This document shows positions 6,016 to 6,314 of a stretch of DNA of 6,314 bases, piece by piece. The stretch's first letter is position 1, and each line of letters begins with the position of its first letter. The DNA is taken from positions 1-6,314 of the forward strand of contig DAIEHO010000313.1 in the NCBI GenBank assembly GCA_027353565.1. The letters run 5' to 3'. The DNA is from Propionibacteriaceae bacterium. Lineage in GTDB: Bacteria > Actinomycetota > Actinomycetes > Propionibacteriales > Propionibacteriaceae. A program made the translations under genes and the position numbers. The notes below the pieces were generated by a model. It was not told the origin of the DNA. It was given only the letters and a program-made list of their open reading frames with translations, and did no database searches.

Positions 6016-6314
6016 TGCTCCCCGCGGGATCGCGCCCTGAAGTACCAGTTCACTGCGGTGGGTGACGTCGACCCGGATCGTCTTCGCCGCTGCCTCGTTG
6101 ACGGAAATCGGGGAGCCTGGCCATCAAGGGCCCCGGCTGAAAGTTGGCCGGCCGAGCGGCGCGGTAGTGGCAGACGTCGGTCCCGGGCCGCCCACAAGAT
6201 CTGGGCCGTTGCTCACGCCGGTCCTGAGTCACCGTCACAGGGACGGCGTGCCAGATGGTTGGCGCCCACCTGCTCGTTCCGAGGGTGCCACGGGAGGGCT
6301 GACGGCGGGCCGCG

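Larger units (their letters stand above)
5846..6314. other. Gene-poor region after DUF3817, AT-rich at its start
   Basis: I find no gene that I would defend in these 469 bases. The first 65 or so are much richer in A/T than anything else in the window and hold runs such as GTTTTTATCGATT; the rest is GC-rich again. A forward frame is open from 5917 to the edge with an ATG at 5962, but a hand count of its 117 codons gave about 68, 71 and 72 percent G+C at positions 1, 2 and 3, without the strong third-position excess of a real high-GC gene. Minus-strand frames (5742-6197 and 6050-6238) lack recognisable motifs. Intergenic DNA, a decayed gene or an unrecognised RNA are all possible. Confidence 0.55.

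Noticed and set aside
5742..6197. A 151-residue minus-strand frame reaching into the 3' end of DUF3817
   Set aside because: It overlaps a recognised gene antisense, has no SD or motif that I can recognise, and lies in DNA without codon-position bias.
5846..6314. tRNA, tmRNA, RNase P RNA or SRP RNA in the gene-poor end
   Set aside because: I looked for a T-loop GGTTCGAAT-like arm, tmRNA ends and conserved RNase P or SRP cores and found none; an unrecognised RNA cannot be excluded by eye.
1..6314. CRISPR arrays, insertion sequences, integrase or defence genes
   Set aside because: No regularly spaced DNA repeats, transposase motifs or terminal inverted repeats were visible; all convincing genes are chromosomal families.

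Overview
The window is high-GC DNA with strong G/C preference at third codon positions in every convincing gene. Families such as DUF3817, a four-cysteine GNAT and a large proline/alanine-rich membrane protein point to an actinobacterium. A Propionibacteriales-like host is a guess; the sequence does not fix the genus. Nothing in the coding part looks mobile or recently acquired.

Layout. Positions 1-21 hold what looks like the last codons of an upstream gene. Positions 30-1676 (+) encode a 548-residue single-pass membrane protein whose cytoplasmic N-terminus carries six spaced Arg-Arg-Ser units among acidic stretches. It converges, with an 11-nt gap, on a GNAT-type acetyltransferase at 1688-2323 (-). 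An 86-nt divergent intergenic region with a perfect 10-bp palindrome separates that gene from a tightly packed forward cluster: a fold-type I PLP aminotransferase (2410-3720), a D-Ala-D-Ala ligase-like ATP-grasp enzyme (3731-4687), a SURF1-family membrane protein (4691-5392) and a DUF3817 membrane protein (5426-5845). Gaps of 10, 3 and 33 nt, with good Shine-Dalgarno sequences, suggest one transcript.

The last 469 bases (5846-6314) hold no gene I can defend. They begin with an abrupt AT-rich stretch carrying operator-like dyads and continue as GC-rich DNA. One frame there stays open to the window edge but shows no codon-position bias, so it is intergenic or decayed sequence.

How the genes may work together. 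The aminotransferase and Ddl-like ligase, with the divergent GNAT, look like an amino-acid and cell-wall precursor module. From memory, unchecked, this trio lies near the chromosome origin (thioredoxin and parAB side) in several actinobacteria. SURF1 and DUF3817 are membrane proteins; SURF1 relates to cytochrome oxidase maturation. I see no defence system, CRISPR array, insertion sequence or RNA gene. The points most worth a second look are the 18-residue RRS repeats, diverged residues in the Ddl-like and SURF1 proteins, the cysteine set of the GNAT, and the dyads after DUF3817.
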